Below, piece after piece: positions 61,290 through 64,000 of a stretch of 64,000 nt of DNA. The notes beneath the pieces are model-generated. The model was not told where the DNA came from and ran no database searches. It worked only from the letters and a program-made list of their open reading frames with translations. Location of the stretch: positions 3,435,001-3,499,000 of the forward strand of contig NZ_CP104694.1 in assembly GCF_025398735.1 (NCBI RefSeq), given 5' to 3'. Numbering within the stretch: position 1 is the stretch's first letter; each line of letters starts with the position of its first letter. This DNA is from Tahibacter amnicola. Its GTDB lineage: Bacteria; Pseudomonadota; Gammaproteobacteria; Xanthomonadales; Rhodanobacteraceae. The position numbers and the translations under genes are program-made.

Positions 61290-64000
61290 GTGATCAAGTT
61301 TATTGAGTACCTTTTGAAGGACGTCGGCAGCAACGCCGTCGCCGAAGCCGACGTACTGCATCTGCTGCAGGAGCTGTCGGGTTCCAGGCAGGCCGAGTCA
61401 GATCGCCTGCATCCGCTGTTGCACCGCCATGCATCGACCCCCAGCGCACTGCGGTTCACGTCCTCGCTCAGCCACGACGATCCGCTGGTTGCCGGCCATG
61501 TCCTGAACGGCAACCCGGTGCTGCCGGGAGTCGCCTATCTGGAGATGGCGCGTGCGGCCTGGTCGCGACTCGCGGCGCTCACCGTCGACGTGGCCAGCTC
61601 CACGCTCGTTCTGAGGAACGTCGTGTGGACGCGCCCGCTCGTGCTGGCGAAGCGGCGCGACATCTGTATTGAGCTGTCCGTGGATTCCAGCGGCGTTGCC
61701 GACTTCAGCGTGTATGCCACGGGGGACGCATCGGCCGGCCTTTCGAATCTGCCGGTATTTGCGCAAGGTTCCGTTTCCTATCAGCCGCGCGTTCATTGCG
61801 AAACCCGCAACGTCGACGAGTTGCGACGCCGATGTGACGTTGCAGTGGACGTCGACGAATGCTACGCGGCGTTCGAATCGATGGGACTGGCCTACGGACC
61901 GGCCTACCGATCGCTCCGGAACGTCCACGTTGGCAGTGATCCCGCCGGCAAGGCCTATGTGCTGGCACGGCTGCGGCTGGCGCAGCAACACTGCGCTGAT
62001 GCGGCACAGTGCGGGCTGTCTCCTGACTTTCTGGACAGCGCACTGCAGGCCTGCATCGGTCTGTCGCTGGCCGAGTTGCGCGCCAAGGGGGCGATCCTGG
62101 CGCGATGGATCCCGCGGTACCGTTTGCCGTTGACACGGTGGAAGTGTTCGGGTCTACCGGCGAATCCGGTTGGGCCTATGTCCGGCCATCATCGTCGAGC
62201 AGTGACGTCGGAAGGACAGGGGTGCGAAAGCTGGATATCGACGTCTGCGACGACGGGGGTGATGTCCTGGTGCGGCTGACAGGATTGGCTGCGAGGACGT
62301 TGTCAAACCGCGACCAGGCATTGCAGGCACCCGATGTCACGCCTCTGTCCGAAGCACAGGCCCGTCCGGTTGAATTGCTGGCTCCCCGATGGGAGCGCGC
62401 AACACCAGCCGGCACCCCGGCGTCTTCCGTCATCGCGAAAGGACATTGGGTAATTCTGGACAATTCCTACAAGGACTCGCTCCCCGCGCTGGCACAGCAG
62501 TATGCGGCGATCCAGTGGGAAATGCTGCCGGAGCAGGGCGACGACGTCCTGCGCGCCGCGGATCAGTTCGTCGTCCAGGCGGAGCACGTATTCAGTCGGG
62601 TGCGATCCATCCTGGCCAGCAAGCCCGCCGCCCCGGTGCTCGTGCAGGTTCTCCTGGATTCGCGCGACAGTGAGGTCACGGCAGCATTGAGTGCCTTGTT
62701 GCGTAGCGCCCGCCACGAAAACCGGAATTTTGCAGGCCAGGTCATTTGCGTTGATGGCCACGCGACGGTTGCCGAGCTGGCCGGCATGGCCCTCGGGGCG
62801 ACATCGGATCGCGACGAGGAAGTCCGCTATGTCCAGGGTGCCCGCCAGGCTAGGCGCCTGCGCCGGCTGCAGATCCCGGAGGCCCCTGGCCGCGCCGGGC
62901 TGTGGAAGGATGACGGGGTATACCTGATCACCGGCGGCGCCGGTGCGCTGGGGTTGATCGTTGCCAAGGAGATCACGCGTCGGGCGAGGCGGGCAACCGT
63001 CATCCTGTCGGGACGTTCGCGCCTGGATGACGGTCGGCGGTCGGCGATTGCGGCGCTCCAGCATGATGGCGCGCGGATTGATTACCGCACGCTGGACGTT
63101 ACCGATGCATCAGCCGTGGACGCCTGTATTGCAGATGTCGTTGAAGGCTACGGCCGGCTGAGCGGGATCGTGCATGCCGCGGGAATTGTCCGGGACAGTT
63201 TCATCCTGAAGAAAAGCCCCGACGACTTCCGCGCCGTCCTGGCTCCCAAGGTGAGCGGGACGCTGCACCTGGATCACGCGACGAAGCATCTGGATCTCGA
63301 CTTCTTTATCCTGTTTTCGTCGATGGCCGGTGCGGTGGGAAATGTCGGCCAGGCGGATTATGCGACTGCCAACGCCTTCCTGGACCGGTTCGCCCATGCC
63401 CGCAATGGGCAGGTCGAACGCGGCGAACGCCGGGGCGCCACGCTCTCGATCAACTGGCCGCTCTGGAGCGACGGCGGCATGGAACTGCCGGCCAGCCTGC
63501 GCGAACAGCTTCGTGCACAAGGTATTCGCGAACTGACCAGCGAAGAAGGCGTAGCCGCGCTCTATGCGGCGTGGCAGAGCGGAGAATCGCAGGTTGCCGT
63601 CGTGGCTGCCGATCCTGCATTTCTGGCAGCGGAAGCGGCGAACACACCGGCTCAGAGCCCCGCCGCGAGTGCGCCGGTGGCCGAGGTTGGCGACCGCCGG
63701 GAGCTTCAGCGCAGAATCGAACGTGCGCTGATCGAGGCCATTGCGCTGCAGCTGAAGGTGAGAGTCGAAGAGATCGACCCGGATTCCGAGTTCAGCGAGT
63801 TCGGATTCGACTCGATCAGTCTCACGGCCTTCGGCAGCGGGCTCAAGACCTCACTTCAACTGGAAGTCAGCCCGACGATCTTCTTCGAGTACCCGACGGT
63901 GCGCGCATTCGCGGCATACCTGTTGGGCGCCCACGGGCCGCAGATCGCGAAGGTGCTCACTCCGTTGGTACCTTCGCCCGAAGCGCGCCCCACGGGCGCA
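61290..64000 (+). CDS. Trans-AT polyketide synthase, DH-KR-ACP of module 9 onward, partial and frameshifted (PKS-3)
   Basis: Starts at GTG 61290 with a short helical docking-like region (IKFIEYLLKDVGSNAVAEAD, ~30 aa). DH (61410 to about 62290) has GHVLNGNPVLPG and LSPDFLDSALQA. At the five-G run 62087-62091 the frame shifts: the original frame continues in nonsense to a stop at 62279, while the frame one base over reads GAMDPAVPFAVDTVEVFGST, matching the DH C-terminus, and stays open to the end of the window. One more G would join them. KR (about 62350-63620) has ITGGAGALG, FSSMAG, GQADYATAN and IVRD (B-type). ACP (63700-63950) has GFDSIS with Ser at 63812-63814. The start of the next linker runs off the edge. 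It completes the KS at the end of PKS-2. A single-base sequencing error is more likely than a real lesion. Confidence 0.85.
62087..62091 (+). other. Putative -1 frameshift site in PKS-3 (G tract)
   Basis: Before the tract the frame reads LSLAELRAKG. After it, only the frame one base over continues the DH and the following KR-ACP. Restoring a sixth G gives AKGGDPGAMDPAVPFA without interruption. Confidence 0.75.

Noticed and set aside
1-64000. tRNA/rRNA genes, CRISPR arrays, insertion sequences, phage genes
   Set aside because: None was recognised by reading; the repeats present are coding PKS blocks and Ig-like repeats.

Overview
The window is GC-rich bacterial DNA. It is most simply read as a gammaproteobacterium of the Lysobacterales (Xanthomonadales) type. 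The clues are a YaeQ-family gene, an exported protein with an IPTL-CTERM-like sorting tail, and a Tat-exported protein ending in an IFANGFE-type tail. This taxonomic call is inference. No rRNA, tRNA, transposase or CRISPR array was recognised.

Left flank (1-8440): ordinary chromosomal genes. These are an SDR oxidoreductase running off the left edge (minus strand, frameshifted in a G tract), a DUF1579-like exported protein (minus), a Tat-exported beta-propeller-like protein (plus), a large secreted LTD plus Ig-like-repeat protein (minus), yaeQ and a macrodomain hydrolase (plus, probably co-transcribed), and a small four-helix membrane protein (minus). About 1.26 kb without a convincing gene (8441-9698) follows and probably marks the border of the biosynthetic cluster.

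Biosynthetic cluster (9699 to beyond 64000, all plus strand): a trans-acyltransferase polyketide synthase (trans-AT PKS) locus. Gene order is a free-standing malonyl transferase, a PEP-synthase/rifampin-phosphotransferase-like enzyme, a giant PKS of 10,432 aa (13901-45199), a second PKS of 4,315 aa (45332-58279), a SAM methyltransferase, a cytochrome P450, and a third PKS that starts at 61290 and leaves the window. No module has an integrated AT domain, which fits the stand-alone AT. Co-linear reading: loading MT1-pseudoGNAT-MT2-ACP-ACP; M1 KS-DH-KR-ACP; M2 KS-KR-ACP; M3 KS-DH-KR-(decayed cMT)-ACP; M4 KS-DH-DH*-KR-ACP; M5 KS-DH-KR-ACP; M6 KS-DH-KR // cMT-ACP, split between proteins; M7 KS-oMT-KR-ACP-ACP; M8 KS-DH-KR-ACP; M9 KS // DH-KR-ACP, again split; then off the edge. 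No thioesterase, trans-ER or HMG-CoA-synthase cassette is in the window.

The most notable points are as follows. (1) The loading module has the domain order of the apratoxin AprA module, which makes a pivaloyl (tert-butyl) starter. (2) M4 carries a tandem DH and DH-like domain, and M2 leaves a hydroxyl at just the right distance for a pyran ring. (3) A DH-KR-ACP-KS block of about 4.4-4.5 kb occurs three times nearly unchanged, and a DH-KR block of about 2.1 kb occurs twice. Breakpoints lie at the LPTYPF motif after KS domains and at the end of DH, which is a record of recent module shuffling. (4) A phosphotransferase gene suggests a phosphorylated product. The predicted product is a methylated, O-methylated polyene with a branched starter and possibly a dihydropyran. 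I cannot match it to a known compound.
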